Below are positions 1-12,531 of a stretch of 64,000 bases of DNA, piece by piece. The notes below the pieces were generated by a model that worked only from the letters and a program-made list of their open reading frames with translations, ran no database searches and had not been told where the DNA came from. Origin of the DNA: Mycobacterium sp. E1747. GTDB lineage: Bacteria > Actinomycetota > Actinomycetes > Mycobacteriales > Mycobacteriaceae. The position numbers were made by a program, and so were the translations under genes. The number at the start of each line of letters is the position of its first letter. The stretch's first letter is position 1. The DNA lies in NCBI RefSeq assembly GCF_001667775.1, contig NZ_LZJI01000183.1:1-64000 (forward strand), written 5' to 3'.

Positions 1-3000
1 CTAGCCACCATCTACGCCCAAGTCCTCGGCCTCGACCGGGTCGGGGTTGACGACTCCTTCTTCGACCTCGGCGGCGATTCACTGTCCGCGATGCGCGTGA
101 TCGCGGCCATCAATGCCGATTTGGACGCCGACGTCTCGGTGCGCACGTTGTTCGACGCGCCCACAGTCGCCGAGCTGGCGCCCCGCCTCGTTGGAGGGAG
201 CCGACGGAAAGCGTTGGTACGCGCAGAGCGCCCCGCGAGGATCCCTCTGTCGTTCGCACAGAACCGCCTCTGGTTCGTCAACCAGTTCGAGGGCGGGGTG
301 GCGACCTACAACATGCCGACCGCATTCCGGATCACCGGAGAACTGAACATCGGCGCGCTAGCGGCTGCCCTCGACGACCTGATCGCCCGCCACGAATCGC
401 TGCGCACGGTCTTCCCCGACGTCGACGGCGTTCCGCACCAACACGTTTTACCGGCCCAGCCGGGGATGTGGCGGCGCGGTGACACCACGGCGTTGCCGCT
501 GGCCGATCAGCGCGAGGTTGCCGGCGAGTTGATCGCGCTTGCGAGTCACCGATTCGACTTGGCGACCGAGATCCCGATTCGCGCGCAGATCTATTCTACG
601 GGCCCTGCCGAGCACGTGCTCGCGATTGTGCTGCACCACATCGCCTTTGACGGCTGGTCGCTGGCCCCCATGTTCAGGGACATCGGCGTCGCCTACACGA
701 GCCGAGCTGCGGGCCAGATACCGGGCTGGGCCGAACTGCCGGTGCAATACGTGGACTACGCGCTGTGGCATCAGGAGTTGTTGGGAGACGAGTCCGACCC
801 GGACAGCGTTGCCGCTCACCAATTGTGCTATTGGCAAAGAGAATTGGCTGGACTGCCGGAAATCGTGTCAGTGCCCGCGGATCACGTCCGGCCACCGGAG
901 CCCAGCTATCGGGGCGACGAAGTAGAGCTGCTGATCGAGCCGGGGGTCTGGGCCGGGGTCAAACGGCTCGCCGCGGCGCACAACGCGACGGCCTCGATGG
1001 TGTTGCAGGCGGCCATGGCGGTGGTGTTGCACCGGGTCGGGGTGGGCGACGACGTGGTGCTGGGCACACCGATCGCGGGACGATCGGATCGGGCTCTCAG
1101 CGATCTGGTCGGATTCTTCGTCAACACTTGGGTGCTGCGTGTGGAAGTTGATCCGGCATGCCGGTTCACCGATGTCCTTGCGCGGGTGCGTAATAAAGCC
1201 CTGGACGCGTACAGCAATCAGGATGTGCCGTTCGAGCGGTTGGTCGAGCACCTCAACCCGGCCCGCTCCGCCGCGCACCACCCGTTGTTCCAGGTGCTGA
1301 TGGTGCTGCAAAACAACGTGCGGCCGGAGGCATTCGCGATCGACGGCGTCGGCGTCGAACAGTGGGCGGTGCCCACCTGCTCGGCCCGCTTCGACCTCGA
1401 TTTCGAACTGGTGGAGGTGCCCACCGACGACCCGGCCGCGCTACGGGCCGCCGGATCAGTGACATATGCGACGGATCTGTTCGAACGCTCCACCGTCGAG
1501 CGCCTGGTCGATCGGTTCGGGCGGGTGCTGGACGCGGCCGTCGCGGATCCGGCGGTGGTGGTGGGCGCGATCTCGTTGATGGATTGCGGCGAGCGCGAAC
1601 TGGTGCAATCAACCTGGGCCGGTGCCGGTGTGGAGGCACGCGTGGGAGTGGCGCCGCACCTCATGACAGCTGCGGTGACGGCCGATCCGCACGCGGTCGC
1701 GGTGGTCGACGGTGCCCGCACCATGTCGTATCGCGAGCTTGACGAGACGTCGACACGCTTGGCGCGCGTACTGATCGAGGCGGGGGCCGTCGCGGAGCGC
1801 GCGGTGGCCGTCGCGATGGATCGGTGTTTGGAACTGGTGGTCACCTGGTGGGCCATCGTCAAAGCCGGCGGAACATATGTGCCCGTCGACCCGACGCACC
1901 CGGCCGAGCGCATCGCCACCGTCCTGGACACCGTCAACGCGATATGCGTGTTGACCCGCGATGCCGACACCGTTGCCGGGGCCGGCGACCGCCGCGTGCT
2001 GCACGTCGACGGTTTGGACCTCCCCGCACGAAGCGCGGACCCAATCACCGACGTCGACCGCCCGCCTCTGACGGTGAACAGCACCGCCCACGTCATCTTC
2101 ACGTCCGGATCCACCGGCGCACCAAAGGGAGTCGCGGTCAGCCACGGCGGCCTGCTGGAAATCGCAGCACTGGCCGAGCGCTTCGGATTGAACTCGGGCT
2201 CGCGACTGCTGATGCTGGCCGCGCCGACCTTCGACGTATCGATCGGTGAATTGTTGCTCGCGGTTGGGTCGAGGGCAGCGCTCGTGGTGGCGCCGCCGGA
2301 AGCCGTTGCGGGCGAGGCGTTGACAGCGTTGCTGCACGACCATCGCGTCAACGCTGCGGTCTTGACCCCGTCGGTGCTGTCCTCGCTGGACCCCGCACGG
2401 CTCGACGCGGTCGACACCCTCATCACCACGGGGGAAGCCTGCCCAAGCGAGCTAGCGGCGGCGTGGTCTCAGGGCAGGCGAATGTTCAACGCCTACGGCC
2501 CCACCGAGGCCACCGTCTGGGCAACCTGCGGCACACCCTTGTCGCCGGGCCAACCGGTGGGAATCGGCAACCCCCTCCCGGGCGTGTACGCACTCGTGCT
2601 GGACACCCGGCTCAACCCCGCCCCCATCGGCGTCGTCGGCGAACTGTACCTGAGCGGACGTGCCGTCGCCCACGGCTATGTCGGCCGAGCGGCCTTGACC
2701 GCAGAACGGTTCGTCGCCAACCCCTTTGGGGATCCCGGCACACGCCTCTACCGCACGGGTGACCTGGTCCGTTGGACCGCCGCCGGGACACTGGACTACT
2801 TGGGACGAGCCGACACTCAGATCAAACTTCGGGGACAACGAATCGAGCTGGGGGAGATCGAGAACAGCCTGCTGGCCTGCCCGCACGTCACCATGGCCGC
2901 CGCCGCGGTGCACAACAACGGCACCGGCGCCAACCTCGTCGCCTACGTGGCCCTCGACCACGCCAACACCACCGACAACGATGACGACGAAATCGTCGCG

Positions 3001-6000
3001 CAATGGCAGCACGTCTACGACGACCTGTACGGCGCTGAGGCCGGCACCTGCGGGCTCGGCACCGACTTCCGGGGATGGAACAGCAGCTACACGGGCGAGC
3101 CGATCCCGCTGGCGGAGATGGAGGAGTGGCGGTCGACGACGGTGGACCGGATCATGGCCCTGCGACCACAGCGGGTGCTCGAGATCGGCGTGGGCCTCGG
3201 CCTGGTTCTGTCACACATCGCTCCGCAGTGCGAACAATACGTTGCCACCGACATGTCGGCGGCGGCAACCGATTACCTGGCCCGCTCGATGGAACGGCTG
3301 GAGCTCCCGTGGCGTGACCGCGTCCGGCTGCTGACTCGGCCCGCCCATGTGACCGAGGGCTTGCCACTGGGCTTCTTCGACACCGTCATCCTCAACTCGG
3401 TCGTTCAGTACTTCCCCAACGCGGGATACCTGTCCGACCTCATCGACAGCCTCATGGAGCTGCTGTGCCCGGGCGGATCGCTGTTCATCGGCGATGTCCG
3501 CAACCACAGCTTGCAGGGCGCATTCCAGACCGCGGTGGCGCTCGCCCGCAGCGACAAGACCGACACCGCCGAACTTCGTCACCGTATTCAACGCGCCCTG
3601 ATCAGCGAAGCCGAACTGCTGCTCGCCCCAGAGTTTTTCACCGCTTGGGCGGCCGACCATCCGGCGGTATCGGCGCTCGACATCCAAGTCAAGCGCGGAG
3701 CGGCCGACAACGAACTCACCCGATACCGCTACGACGTCGTCGTGCATAAAACGCCCACATCGGTGTATTCCCTGGCCGCCGCCCCAACCTGGGCGTGGAC
3801 CGATTGCGCCGGCCTGAGCGGGCTGCGCAATCGATTGGACTCCCACCGTCCCGCCGACATCCGGATATCCGGCATCCCGCGCGCCGGGTTGGCCACCGAC
3901 GTCCGAATCGAAGAGGGCCTGGCCGCAGGGCTATCCCTGGCCGACGCGCTCGCCCGGGCCACCGGCGTCGAGTCGGCCGACACCGTGACACCCGAAGAAT
4001 TGCACCGCCTCGGCGAGGCCGTCGGTTACCGCGTCGCGGTCACGTGGGGCACTCAACCGGGCACGCTCGACGCCGTCTTCGTGGACACTGCTGAGGAAAG
4101 CATTCCCAACGGCAGCGACGTGTACCTCCCGGACCCGGATCGGGCGCAGGACACGGCGAATGACCCCCGCAACAACACGCGGATCAGCGCGGTACGTCGC
4201 CGGTTGAGCGCCCGGTTACCGGACTACATGTTGCCGACGCAGATCATCGTGCTCGACGAGTTCCCGATGACCTCTTCCGGCAAAATCGACCGAAAGGCGC
4301 TGCCGGCGCCGATCTTCGCCGACACGCCCTTCCGCGCACCGCAGACCCCGACCGAAGAAATCCTGGCCGGGATCTATGCCCAAGTACTCGGCCTGGACCG
4401 GGTTGGGGTCGACGAATCGTTCTTCGACCTGGGCGGCGACAGCATCTCGTCGATGCAGGTGGTGGCGCGGGCCCGCGCGGCCGGCCTGCGCTGCCGCCCG
4501 CGTGACATCTTCGTCGAACAGACCGTGGCCGGGCTGGCCCGGGTGGTTTCAGTGGCCGACACCGGCCCCGTCGACGAGGGAATCGGCGAGGTCGCGGCGA
4601 CCCCGATCGTCCGGTGGTTGCGCGGCGTCGACGGCCCTGTCGACCAGTTCAACCAGACCGTGGTGTTGCAGGCGCCCGAGGCGGTGGGCCCGGCCGACGT
4701 CACGGTCGTGCTGCAAGCCCTGCTGGACCGCCACGCCATACTGCGACTACGCGTCAACGATGGCTCCGAAGGCTGGAAACTCACTGTGCCCGAACCGCAA
4801 TCGGTGCACGCCGCGGCACTACTGCACACCGTCGACGCACTCACCGACGAGACGATCATCGCAGCCCGGTCACGGCTCAACCCCGCCGCCGGGGTCATGC
4901 TCAGCGCCGTGTGGGCGAGCACCACCGAACAGTTGGCGTTGATCATCCACCACCTGGCCGTGGACGCGGTGTCATGGCGGATCCTGCTCGAAGACCTCAA
5001 CATCGCTTGGGCTCAACACCACAGCGGCCAGCCAATAGCGCTCCCGCCAGTGGGCACATCATTCCAGCGGTGGGCCGCACTTCTCACCCAACATGCCAGC
5101 ACCCCGGCGGTGTTGGCGCAAAACGAGAACTGGCAAGAGGTCTTGGCTACGCCGCAGGCACTACCGCGGGCGTCGGACACCTATGCCGCCGCCGGACACC
5201 TGACCACCTCGCTGGACGGTGAGACCACCCGCCTGCTGATGAGCGACGCGCCCGCGGCGTTCCACGCGGGAATCCAGGACATCCTGTTGATCGCGTTCGC
5301 GTTGGCCTGCGCCGAGTTCCTTGGCACCGGCGACACGCGGATCGCGCTCGATGTCGAAGGCCACGGCCGCGACGAAGAGCTTGCTACCGACGTCGACCTG
5401 TCCCGCACCGTGGGCTGGTTCACCACCAAATTCCCCGTGGCGCTGAGCGTCGGCGCGCTGCCCTGGCCGCTGGTGACTGCCGGTGACGCCAGTCTCGGCC
5501 CAATCATCAAGTGCGCCAAGGAGCAATTGCGCGCGCTTCCCGATCCGCTGACCTATGGACTGCTGCGCCACCTCAACACCACCCTCACGGGACCCGAACC
5601 CACGATCGGATTCAACTACCTCGGTCGCCTTGGTGCCCACCCCGGCGCGTCGAAGGATCTGTGGCTGATCAGTGCGGATGGCTCGGCGTTCACCGCGGCG
5701 GCGGCTGCGGTGAGCATGCCGTTGATGCACACCCTGGAGCTGAGTGCCGTCGCCGTTGAAACCGACTCCGGCCCTGCGCTGAACGCCACCTGGACTTGGG
5801 CACCCTCCGCACTCGACCACGCCGGTGTCAGCAGACTCAACCGGCTGTGGTTCGAGGCCCTGGCCGGCATCTGTGCCCACGTTGCGCGGGGCGGCGGTGG
5901 GCTGACCCCTTCCGACATCTTGCCCGCGCGGCTCACCCAACAGCAGGTCGACACCCTGCAACAGCAGTACTTGATCGCCGACATCCTGCCGCTCACCCCG

Positions 6001-9000
6001 CTGCAGCAGGGCCTGCTGTTCCATGCCAGCGCCACACAGGGTTTCGACGACCTGGCCGAACTCTATTCCGTTCAGCTGGATTTCAGCGTGACCGGGCCGC
6101 TGGACCCCGAACGGATGCGCGCCGCGGTGCAAACGGTGGTCGAGCGCCACCCCAACCTTTGCGCCCGCTTCTGCACCCACGGCGAACCGGTTCAGCTGAT
6201 ACCGGCCGATCCTATCCCGGCATGGCAGTACATCGAACTGGACAACACCGACGACGCCGACGAACGGATCCGGCAATTATGCGCGGCCGAACGAGTCGCC
6301 GTCTGCGACCTCGCGAATCCGCCGGCCTTCCGAGTGGCACTCATCCGCACGGCACCGGACCGGCACCGGATCGTGGTCACCAATCACCACATCGTCCTCG
6401 ACGGCTGGTCGACGTCGATCCTGCTGCAGGAGATGTTCGCCGCGTACTACGGGCAGCGACTCCCGGCGTCCACCTCGTATCGCAGGTTCGTCACCTGGCT
6501 GGCCGGTCGCGACCTCGACGCCGCCCACACCGCATGGCGCGAGGTACTCGCCGGATTCGACACCCCCACCCTCGTCGGGTCGGCGAACCGGGCGGGGCCC
6601 GGGCGCCGAGGCGAGGCGTCGTATCGGTTCCCTGAGCAAACGACTCACGCGCTGACCGAACTGGCGCGATCGCATCGCACCACCATCAACACCGTCTTGC
6701 AGGCCGCCTGGGCACAACTGCTGATGTGGCTGACCGGCCAGCACGACGTCGTGTTCGGCGCCGCGGTCTCGGGACGGCCAACCGAGCTCCCCGGCGCGGA
6801 ATCGCTTGTGGGGCTGTTGATCAACACGGTGCCGGTCCGCGCCACCATCGGCGCGGCCACTAATACCACCGAATTGCTGAACCAGCTCCACCAGGCTCAC
6901 AACCGAACATTGGACCACCAACACCTGGCGCTCACGGCGATCCATCACATCACCGGCCACGACCAGTTGTTCGACACGCTCTTCGTTTACGAGAACTATC
7001 CCGTCGACACCAGCGCGATGGCGGGAGCCCATGAGTTCGCGGTTACCGACATGACCACTCACGAATCCACCCACTACCCGCTGACATTGGAGGCCCGCAC
7101 GGGCGAGCAACTCGGCGTGCGCCTCGAATACGACACCGGCATCTTCGACACCGGCACCATCCACACGCTCATCACGCAGTTGGAGCGCGTGCTGGAGAAC
7201 ATGACCGCCGATCCGACCGCCCGATTGTCCGCCCTCGATCTGCTCGACGAGCCCGAACACACCCGCCTTGCTGCCTGGGGCAACCTGGCATCGCTGGATC
7301 GGCCCGCGGCACCGGATTCGATTCCGGCGTCCTTCGCCGCCCAGGTCGCGCGGACCCCCGATGCCGTGGCACTCACCTGCGCCGGTCGCTCGATGACCTA
7401 CCGCGAAATCGACGCGTCCGCGAACCGGCTGGCGCACCTATTGCGCGAACGGGGCGCACGGCCCGGACGGTGCGTAGCGCTGCTGTCCGCCCGCACCGCT
7501 GACGCGATCGTCGGCATTCTCGCGGTATTGAAGGCCGGTGCGGCCTATCTGCCGATCGACCCGGCGCTGCCGCGCGAACGGATCGAGTTCATGATCGCCG
7601 ATGCCGGGCCGATCGCCGCGATAGCGACCGGAGGGCTGGCCGACCGGTTGGACGGACCTTCTTTGCCGGTCATCGCCCTCGACGACGCCCGAGTCACGGC
7701 ATACCCGGCAACAGCTTTACCGCCGCCGGACCCCGATGACCTGGCCTACATCATCTACACCTCGGGCACCACCGGCGTCCCCAAGGGCGTGTCGATCACC
7801 CACCGCAACGTTACTCAACTCGTCGGCTCGCTCGATCCGAATCTGGCTTCGCCACAACAGGTATGGACACAATGGCATTCCTACAGTTTCGACATCTCGG
7901 GCTGGGAGATCTTCGGCGCCCTGCTCAATGGTGGGCGGCTGGTCGTGGTGCCCGAGTCGGTGGCCGCGTCCCCGGCCGACTTCCACCACCTGCTGGTCAC
8001 CGAAGACGTCACGGTGCTGTGCCAAACGCCGACCGCGGTGGGAATGCTCGCGCCCGAAGGATTGGAGTCGGTGGCGCTGCTGGTCGGTGGTGAGCCATGC
8101 CCGCTCGACGTCGTGGACCGGTGGGCGCCCGGCCGGCTGATGATCAACGAATACGGCCCGACCGAGACGACGATGTGGGTGACGTTGAGCGCGCCTCTCA
8201 CAGCGGGATCCGATGTCGTGCCGATCGGGGCGCCGGTGCCCGGCGCCGCGCTCGTCGTGCTCGACGGCTGGCTGCGCCCGGTATCGGCCGGGGTCGTCGG
8301 TGAACTCTACGTGGCCGGAGGCGGTGTCGGAGTCGGCTATTGGCGTCGGCCGGGGCTCTCCGCTGCGCGGTTTGTGGCGTGCCCGTTCGGGCCGCCCGGA
8401 ACGCGGATGTATCGCACCGGAGATCGGGTGCGCTGGCGCGCCGACGGGCAACTCGAGTACCTCGGGCGCACCGATGATCAGGTCAAGATCCGCGGCTACC
8501 GGGTCGAACCGGGCGAAATCCAAAGCGCCCTTAACGAACTCGAGGGGGTCGAGCATGCGGCCGTGATCGCCCGCGAGGACCGCCCCGGCGAAAAGCGCCT
8601 GGTCGGTTACATCACCGGCACCGCCGACCCCGTCGCCGTGCGCGCGGCACTGGCCGAACGGCTACCCGCCCACATGGTGCCGGCCTCGGTGGTGGCGCTG
8701 CAGGCGTTGCCCTTGACCGTCAACGGCAAGCTGAACGCCCGGGCGCTGCCGGTGCCCCGCTACGCGGACGGCGACCGGTACCGCGCACCGGCGAATCCGG
8801 TTGAGAAGATTCTGGCCGACATCTACGCGCAGGTGTTGGGCGTGGAGCGCGTTGGGGTCGACGACTCGTTCTTCGATTTAGGCGGGGACAGCATTTCGGC
8901 GATGCGGGCGACCGCCGCGATAAACGCGGCCCTGGATACGGGACTGGCGGTGCGCACGTTGTTCTACGCGCCGTCCGTGCGGCGCCTGAGCCGGCAGCTG

Positions 9001-9876
9001 AACACGCCGGCGACCACCGAGGAGTTGGTGCCCGTCGAGACCCTCAAGGAGGGCAGCGGCGTTCCACTGTGGTGTATCCATGACGGCTTCGGACTCAGCT
9101 GGCCATATCGAGCGCTCGGCGAATATCTGGATTGCCCGCTCATCGGCATCAACCGGGTGCCCCAAAACGGCGAGGGCGAACCCGCATCCATTCGGGCCAT
9201 GGCGGCCAGATACGCCGACACCCTCCAAACGCTCTATCCCGACGGCCCATACAAGCTGCTGGGTTGGTCGTTCGGCGGCGTCGTCGCCCACGAACTCGCC
9301 ATCGAGTTACAGCGGCGCGGATGCGTCGTCCACAGCCTAGTCGTGCTGGACGCCCCCTACTCCGCGACCAAGGGCATAACCAGGTTGGCAGCCAACAGGA
9401 TTCGGGCGTCGGCCGAGAGCCAGATCCTGGAGCGCATTCTGCGGGCCAACGGCATAGACGCCGGTTCGGGGCCCCTTACCTATCAGCGCGCCGAGGAGTT
9501 GATTCGCCGGAAGCTGGGCGGCTCCATCCTGCCGCCGAAAGAGTTGTTGGAATTCATGGTCAAAAGCGCCAATGCCAGTCAATCGTTCCTGGCCGAGCAC
9601 GTGCCCGAGGTGTTCGACGGCGACATGGTCATGTTCTCCGCTGCCCGCAATGGACACCGAAACGGCGGCGACCCAACGCTATTGGCGCAGATGCAGAAGA
9701 TGGGAATCCAACTGGCGGCCCGGTCTCGGCTGAAGAAATGGAAATCCCATACCGCCGGGGCGTTCACGGCGTACTCGGTCGACTGCTCGCACTACGACAT
9801 GTTGACCACCTCATCGCTCAACATGTACGGCGAGCATCTCAAATTTGCCCTCGAGAACGCGAGGCGGTCACGGTGA
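1..9876 (+). CDS. Nonribosomal peptide synthetase, 3' part (5' end outside window)
   Basis: The reading frame is open from the first base, so the start lies upstream. Domains in order: carrier T (LGGDS Ser at 79), condensation C (~240-1560, HHIAFDG at 634), adenylation A1 ([10 protein letters not shown] ~2100, NAYGPTE ~2490), a SAM methyltransferase inserted in A1 (~2990-3760, LEIGVGLGL), T (~4350-4550), epimerization E (~4590-5950, [10 protein letters not shown] and FNYLGRLG), C (~5965-7250, [10 protein letters not shown]), A2 (~7320-8760), T (~8770-9000) and thioesterase TE (9030-9870, GWSFGG). The visible part therefore adds an N-methylated, epimerized residue, then one more residue, and releases the product by TE. 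Selectivity residues read by eye are D-V-G-V-I-T-A-V-W for A1 and D-I-W-C-L-G-E-M-W for A2; I cannot assign amino acids from them. The TE ending argues against the glycopeptidolipid synthetase Mps2, which ends in a reductase. The product is unknown. Confidence 0.97.
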   Translation, partial: LATIYAQVLGLDRVGVDDSFFDLGGDSLSAMRVIAAINADLDADVSVRTLFDAPTVAELAPRLVGGSRRKALVRAERPARIPLSFAQNRLWFVNQFEGGVATYNMPTAFRITGELNIGALAAALDDLIARHESLRTVFPDVDGVPHQHVLPAQPGMWRRGDTTALPLADQREVAGELIALASHRFDLATEIPIRAQIYSTGPAEHVLAIVLHHIAFDGWSLAPMFRDIGVAYTSRAAGQIPGWAELPVQYVDYALWHQELLGDESDPDSVAAHQLCYWQRELAGLPEIVSVPADHVRPPEPSYRGDEVELLIEPGVWAGVKRLAAAHNATASMVLQAAMAVVLHRVGVGDDVVLGTPIAGRSDRALSDLVGFFVNTWVLRVEVDPACRFTDVLARVRNKALDAYSNQDVPFERLVEHLNPARSAAHHPLFQVLMVLQNNVRPEAFAIDGVGVEQWAVPTCSARFDLDFELVEVPTDDPAALRAAGSVTYATDLFERSTVERLVDRFGRVLDAAVADPAVVVGAISLMDCGERELVQSTWAGAGVEARVGVAPHLMTAAVTADPHAVAVVDGARTMSYRELDETSTRLARVLIEAGAVAERAVAVAMDRCLELVVTWWAIVKAGGTYVPVDPTHPAERIATVLDTVNAICVLTRDADTVAGAGDRRVLHVDGLDLPARSADPITDVDRPPLTVNSTAHVIFTSGSTGAPKGVAVSHGGLLEIAALAERFGLNSGSRLLMLAAPTFDVSIGELLLAVGSRAALVVAPPEAVAGEALTALLHDHRVNAAVLTPSVLSSLDPARLDAVDTLITTGEACPSELAAAWSQGRRMFNAYGPTEATVWATCGTPLSPGQPVGIGNPLPGVYALVLDTRLNPAPIGVVGELYLSGRAVAHGYVGRAALTAERFVANPFGDPGTRLYRTGDLVRWTAAGTLDYLGRADTQIKLRGQRIELGEIENSLLACPHVTMAAAAVHNNGTGANLVAYVALDHANTTDNDDDEIVAQWQHVYDDLYGAEAGTCGLGTDFRGWNSSYTGEPIPLAEMEEWRSTTVDRIMALRPQRVLEIGVGLGLVLSHIAPQCEQYVATDMSAAATDYLARSMERLELPWRDRVRLLTRPAHVTEGLPLGFFDTVILNSVVQYFPNAGYLSDLIDSLMELLCPGGSLFIGDVRNHSLQGAFQTAVALARSDKTDTAELRHRIQRALISEAELLLAPEFFTAWAADHPAVSALDIQVKRGAADNELTRYRYDVVVHKTPTSVYSLAAAPTWAWTDCAGLSGLRNRLDSHRPADIRISGIPRAGLATDVRIEEGLAAGLSLADALARATGVESADTVTPEELHRLGEAVGYRVAVTWGTQPGTLDAVFVDTAEESIPNGSDVYLPDPDRAQDTANDPRNNTRISAVRRRLSARLPDYMLPTQIIVLDEFPMTSSGKIDRKALPAPIFADTPFRAPQTPTEEILAGIYAQVLGLDRVGVDESFFDLGGDSISSMQVVARARAAGLRCRPRDIFVEQTVAGLARVVSVADTGPVDEGIGEVAATPIVRWLRGVDGPVDQFNQTVVLQAPEAVGPADVTVVLQALLDRHAILRLRVNDGSEGWKLTVPEPQSVHAAALLHTVDALTDETIIAARSRLNPAAGVMLSAVWASTTEQLALIIHHLAVDAVSWRILLEDLNIAWAQHHSGQPIALPPVGTSFQRWAALLTQHASTPAVLAQNENWQEVLATPQALPRASDTYAAAGHLTTSLDGETTRLLMSDAPAAFHAGIQDILLIAFALACAEFLGTGDTRIALDVEGHGRDEELATDVDLSRTVGWFTTKFPVALSVGALPWPLVTAGDASLGPIIKCAKEQLRALPDPLTYGLLRHLNTTLTGPEPTIGFNYLGRLGAHPGASKDLWLISADGSAFTAAAAAVSMPLMHTLELSAVAVETDSGPALNATWTWAPSALDHAGVSRLNRLWFEALAGICAHVARGGGGLTPSDILPARLTQQQVDTLQQQYLIADILPLTPLQQGLLFHASATQGFDDLAELYSVQLDFSVTGPLDPERMRAAVQTVVERHPNLCARFCTHGEPVQLIPADPIPAWQYIELDNTDDADERIRQLCAAERVAVCDLANPPAFRVALIRTAPDRHRIVVTNHHIVLDGWSTSILLQEMFAAYYGQRLPASTSYRRFVTWLAGRDLDAAHTAWREVLAGFDTPTLVGSANRAGPGRRGEASYRFPEQTTHALTELARSHRTTINTVLQAAWAQLLMWLTGQHDVVFGAAVSGRPTELPGAESLVGLLINTVPVRATIGAATNTTELLNQLHQAHNRTLDHQHLALTAIHHITGHDQLFDTLFVYENYPVDTSAMAGAHEFAVTDMTTHESTHYPLTLEARTGEQLGVRLEYDTGIFDTGTIHTLITQLERVLENMTADPTARLSALDLLDEPEHTRLAAWGNLASLDRPAAPDSIPASFAAQVARTPDAVALTCAGRSMTYREIDASANRLAHLLRERGARPGRCVALLSARTADAIVGILAVLKAGAAYLPIDPALPRERIEFMIADAGPIAAIATGGLADRLDGPSLPVIALDDARVTAYPATALPPPDPDDLAYIIYTSGTTGVPKGVSITHRNVTQLVGSLDPNLASPQQVWTQWHSYSFDISGWEIFGALLNGGRLVVVPESVAASPADFHHLLVTEDVTVLCQTPTAVGMLAPEGLESVALLVGGEPCPLDVVDRWAPGRLMINEYGPTETTMWVTLSAPLTAGSDVVPIGAPVPGAALVVLDGWLRPVSAGVVGELYVAGGGVGVGYWRRPGLSAARFVACPFGPPGTRMYRTGDRVRWRADGQLEYLGRTDDQVKIRGYRVEPGEIQSALNELEGVEHAAVIAREDRPGEKRLVGYITGTADPVAVRAALAERLPAHMVPASVVALQALPLTVNGKLNARALPVPRYADGDRYRAPANPVEKILADIYAQVLGVERVGVDDSFFDLGGDSISAMRATAAINAALDTGLAVRTLFYAPSVRRLSRQLNTPATTEELVPVETLKEGSGVPLWCIHDGFGLSWPYRALGEYLDCPLIGINRVPQNGEGEPASIRAMAARYADTLQTLYPDGPYKLLGWSFGGVVAHELAIELQRRGCVVHSLVVLDAPYSATKGITRLAANRIRASAESQILERILRANGIDAGSGPLTYQRAEELIRRKLGGSILPPKELLEFMVKSANASQSFLAEHVPEVFDGDMVMFSAARNGHRNGGDPTLLAQMQKMGIQLAARSRLKKWKSHTAGAFTAYSVDCSHYDMLTTSSLNMYGEHLKFALENARRSR

Positions 9877-10637
9877 AGAAACGGCAGACGGTTGATTCGA
9901 TCGACTTTGCGAGCATGCCCCGGGGCGGACCGGACGCTTCCTGGCTGGACCGGCGGTTACAAACGGACCGGCTCGAATATCTGGACCGCGACGACGTCGA
10001 GGATCTCAAGCGCAGGGTGATCGCCGCGCTCGACCGCGCCGAACGACGGCGGTCCCGCGCGCACGAGGGCTTGGCCCGGGTCGTGCTCGCCGAGCTGCCC
10101 GATGCACCCTCCCCGACGATCCTCGAACTCGGGGCCGGGTTTGGCGGTCTGTCACGCAGGCTGCTGGCCAACCACTCCACGGCGCATGTCACGGTCACCG
10201 ACGTCGATCCGGCGTTCGTCGCCGAGATCGCCGCCGGCGACCTGGGGGCCCACCCGCGCGCCACGGTGCGGCAGATGGACGCGACCGCGATTGACGCCCC
10301 GGACGGGCACTACGACCTGGCGCTGTTCGCGCTCTCGCTGCACCACCTGCCCCCTGAGCAGGCCGCCCGGGTGTTCGCCGAAGGGACCCGCGCAGCGAAG
10401 AAGTTGCTGATCATCGACCTCCGCCGGCCCCCGGCGCCGCTCCACGTCGTGGTGCTGGCGGCGGTGCTCCCGTTCACTTGCCTGATCCCGTTGGCACACG
10501 ACGGCGTCATCAGCTCGTTGCGGGCCTACAGCCCGTCGGCCCTGACGGCGCTCGCGCAGCATGCGGATCCGGCGATCAAGGTTGAGTTCCGTACCCGGGC
10601 GCTGGGCCCGACGGTGGTGGTCGCCAGTCGCGCCTAG
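9873..10637 (+). CDS. Class I SAM-dependent methyltransferase
   Basis: A 254-residue protein starting at GTG 9873, which overlaps the NRPS stop (GTGA), with GAGG 8 nt upstream, so the two genes are translationally coupled. The glycine-rich SAM motif [10 protein letters not shown] lies near residue 80, with an acidic residue ending the next strand (VTDVDP). A hydrophobic stretch near residues 190-205 may be membrane-associated. Coupling to the synthetase suggests that it methylates the NRPS product or a precursor; this is inference. The 3' end overlaps the convergent SRPBCC gene by 4 nt. Confidence 0.85.
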   Translation: MKKRQTVDSIDFASMPRGGPDASWLDRRLQTDRLEYLDRDDVEDLKRRVIAALDRAERRRSRAHEGLARVVLAELPDAPSPTILELGAGFGGLSRRLLANHSTAHVTVTDVDPAFVAEIAAGDLGAHPRATVRQMDATAIDAPDGHYDLALFALSLHHLPPEQAARVFAEGTRAAKKLLIIDLRRPPAPLHVVVLAAVLPFTCLIPLAHDGVISSLRAYSPSALTALAQHADPAIKVEFRTRALGPTVVVASRA

Positions 10638-11071
10638 CCCTCCAGCTCCCGCTTGAGGTTTTCCAGAACCTCGCCTTGAATCCTCTTCAATCCCAGTGGT
10701 GCAAAGGTCTTTTCGAAGAATCCCTTGACTCCGCCGGCGCCGGTCCAGGTGGTCTTCACGGTGACGCTGGAGCCGGGTCCGGCGGGGGCCACCGTCCAGT
10801 TGATGATCATCGACGAGTTCGCGTCCTTCTCGATGACCGAGTGGCCGGCGACGTCGACGTTGACCTGCACGTCGCGGACGCGCGACTTGGTGGCCTGCAA
10901 CTTCCATTTGGCGACCGTGCCCGCTCCCTGACCGCCCTGTAACACCTGGTAGTCGCTGTATTGCGGGGACAGAATTTTCGGACGCACCGTCTCATAATCC
11001 GCGACCGCCGCCAGGGTGGCGGCCGGCTCGACATTGACCAAAATCGTGCTCGCAGCACTCACCTGTCCCAA
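10634..11071 (-). CDS. SRPBCC (START-like) family protein, Rv3718c-type
   Basis: A 145-residue protein that looks like a single SRPBCC/polyketide-cyclase fold. It has an N-terminal strand with VEPAATLAAVADYE, alternating strands, and a long C-terminal helix (LKRIQGEVLENLKREL). Such proteins bind hydrophobic ligands in a deep cavity, and no catalytic residue can be assigned. Length and position next to the FAD oxidoreductase match Rv3718c of M. tuberculosis. It is transcribed divergently from that oxidoreductase. Confidence 0.85.
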   Translation of the reverse strand: MGQVSAASTILVNVEPAATLAAVADYETVRPKILSPQYSDYQVLQGGQGAGTVAKWKLQATKSRVRDVQVNVDVAGHSVIEKDANSSMIINWTVAPAGPGSSVTVKTTWTGAGGVKGFFEKTFAPLGLKRIQGEVLENLKRELEG

Positions 11072-11129
11072 AACAACTCCTGAAAGCTATGCCCACCCGC
11101 GCGCGGGTGCACGGGCTGTGGTCGAAGAC

Positions 11130-11135
11130 TAGGAT
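11130..11135 (+). promoter_or_regulatory. -10 box TAGGAT, leaderless start of the FAD oxidoreductase
   Basis: TAGGAT lies 4 nt before GTG 11140 and 7 nt before GTG 11143, which is the usual spacing for leaderless mycobacterial transcripts. It favours these GTG codons over the upstream in-frame ATG at 11089, which has no convincing Shine-Dalgarno sequence. Confidence 0.5.
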
Positions 11136-11139
11136 ATAT

Positions 11140-12531
11140 GTGGTGCCTGCCCCTGGATCTGCACTCTCGGCGCACAAGTCGGGCGTTGACCGGCTGATGG
11201 CGAGTTATCGATCCATCCCCGCGACGTCCGTGGTCCGGCTCGCCAAACCAACGTCAAATCTGTTCCGCGCCCGGGCCAAACGCGACGCCCCGGGCCTGGA
11301 CACATCGGGGCTGACCGGCGTGCTGAGTGTCGATCCCGAATCCCGTACCGCCGAGGTGGCCGGCATGTGCACCTACGAGGATGTGGTCGCCGCGACCTTG
11401 CCTTTTGGCCTTTCGCCGCTGGTCGTGCCGCAGCTGAAGACCATCACGCTGGGCGGGGCGGTCAGTGGCTTGGGCATCGAGTCAGCGTCGTTTCGCAATG
11501 GGCTGCCGCACGAATCGGTGCTGGAGATGGATATTCTCACGGGCGCCGGCGAGTTGCTTACCGCATCCCGCACCCAGCACGCCGACCTGTTCCGTGCCTT
11601 TCCCAATTCCTATGGGACGCTTGGCTATTCGACCCGGCTGCGGATCGAGCTGGAGCAGGTCGCACCGTTTGTGGCGTTGCGGCATGTCCGCTTCCGCTCG
11701 TTGCCCGCGCTGGTCGCGGCGATGGAACGCATCATCGACACCGGCGGCCAGGGCGGAACACCCGTCGACTACCTGGACGGCGTGGTGTTCAGCGCGGATG
11801 AGAGCTACCTGTGCGTGGGCCGGCGAACCACCACCCCCGGACCGGTTAGCGACTACACCGGGAAAAAGATCTACTACCAATCGATTCGGCATGACTCCCC
11901 CGGTGTGGAAGCCATCAAGGACGACCGGCTGACGATGCACGACTATTTCTGGCGCTGGGACACCGACTGGTTCTGGTGCTCGCGGGCGTTCGGTGTGCAG
12001 AACCCCCGGCTGCGGCCGTGGTGGCCGCGCCGCTACCGGCGCAGCAGCGTGTACTCGAAGCTCGTCGCCATGGACCAGCGTTTCGGTATCGCCGACCGGA
12101 TCGAGAAGCGCAAAGGCCGTCCCCCACGGGAGCGCGTGGTCCAAGACGTAGAGGTGCCGGTCGAACGGACCTGTGAATTCTTGGAGTGGTTCCTGAGCAA
12201 CGTGCCCATCACCCCGCTGTGGCTGTGCCCGCTGCGGTTGCGCGACCACGAGGGCTGGCCGCTGTATCCGATGCGGCCCGACCACACGTACGTCAATGTC
12301 GGCTTTTGGTCTTCGGTGCCGGCGGGCGCCACGGAAGGTGGCACCAACCGGACGATCGAGGCGAAGGTGAGCGAACTCGGCGGGCACAAGTCGCTATATT
12401 CCGATTCGTACTACGCCCGCGAGGAATTCGACGAGTTGTACGGCGGCGAGGCCTACAGCACGGTCAAGAAAACCTACGATCCCGATTCCCGTCTCCTCGA
12501 CCTCTACGCAAAGGCGGTACAACGGCGATGA
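11140..12531 (+). CDS. FAD-binding oxidoreductase, Rv3719-type
   Basis: About 463 residues from GTG 11140 (480 from ATG 11089). The N-terminal third is a PCMH/FAD-binding_4 domain, with VVPQLKTITLGGAVSGLGIES as the nucleotide-binding loop and an LGYSTRLRIEL strand. The C-terminal part resembles the DWF1/DHCR24 branch of flavin oxidoreductases. Its stop overlaps the start of the CFA-type methyltransferase (ATGA). The pair recalls the methyltransferase plus FAD reductase pairs that make 10-methyl fatty acids such as tuberculostearic acid (BfaB/BfaA, TmsB/TmsA). Whether this second locus acts on fatty acids is inference. Confidence 0.85.
   Translation: MVPAPGSALSAHKSGVDRLMASYRSIPATSVVRLAKPTSNLFRARAKRDAPGLDTSGLTGVLSVDPESRTAEVAGMCTYEDVVAATLPFGLSPLVVPQLKTITLGGAVSGLGIESASFRNGLPHESVLEMDILTGAGELLTASRTQHADLFRAFPNSYGTLGYSTRLRIELEQVAPFVALRHVRFRSLPALVAAMERIIDTGGQGGTPVDYLDGVVFSADESYLCVGRRTTTPGPVSDYTGKKIYYQSIRHDSPGVEAIKDDRLTMHDYFWRWDTDWFWCSRAFGVQNPRLRPWWPRRYRRSSVYSKLVAMDQRFGIADRIEKRKGRPPRERVVQDVEVPVERTCEFLEWFLSNVPITPLWLCPLRLRDHEGWPLYPMRPDHTYVNVGFWSSVPAGATEGGTNRTIEAKVSELGGHKSLYSDSYYAREEFDELYGGEAYSTVKKTYDPDSRLLDLYAKAVQRR

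Noticed and set aside
1218..2429. Long open frame antisense to the NRPS
   Set aside because: High GC gives long antisense frames; its residue content (Ser/Ala/Thr runs, no motif) is a mirror of the NRPS codons, which show intact domains.
5161..6276. 371-codon frame antisense to the NRPS epimerase and condensation domains
   Set aside because: Composition is shadow-like and the sense frame carries conserved catalytic motifs.
1..9876. Glycopeptidolipid synthetase Mps2
   Set aside because: The protein ends in a thioesterase (GWSFGG) rather than the terminal reductase expected for alaninol release, and no glycopeptidolipid genes follow.
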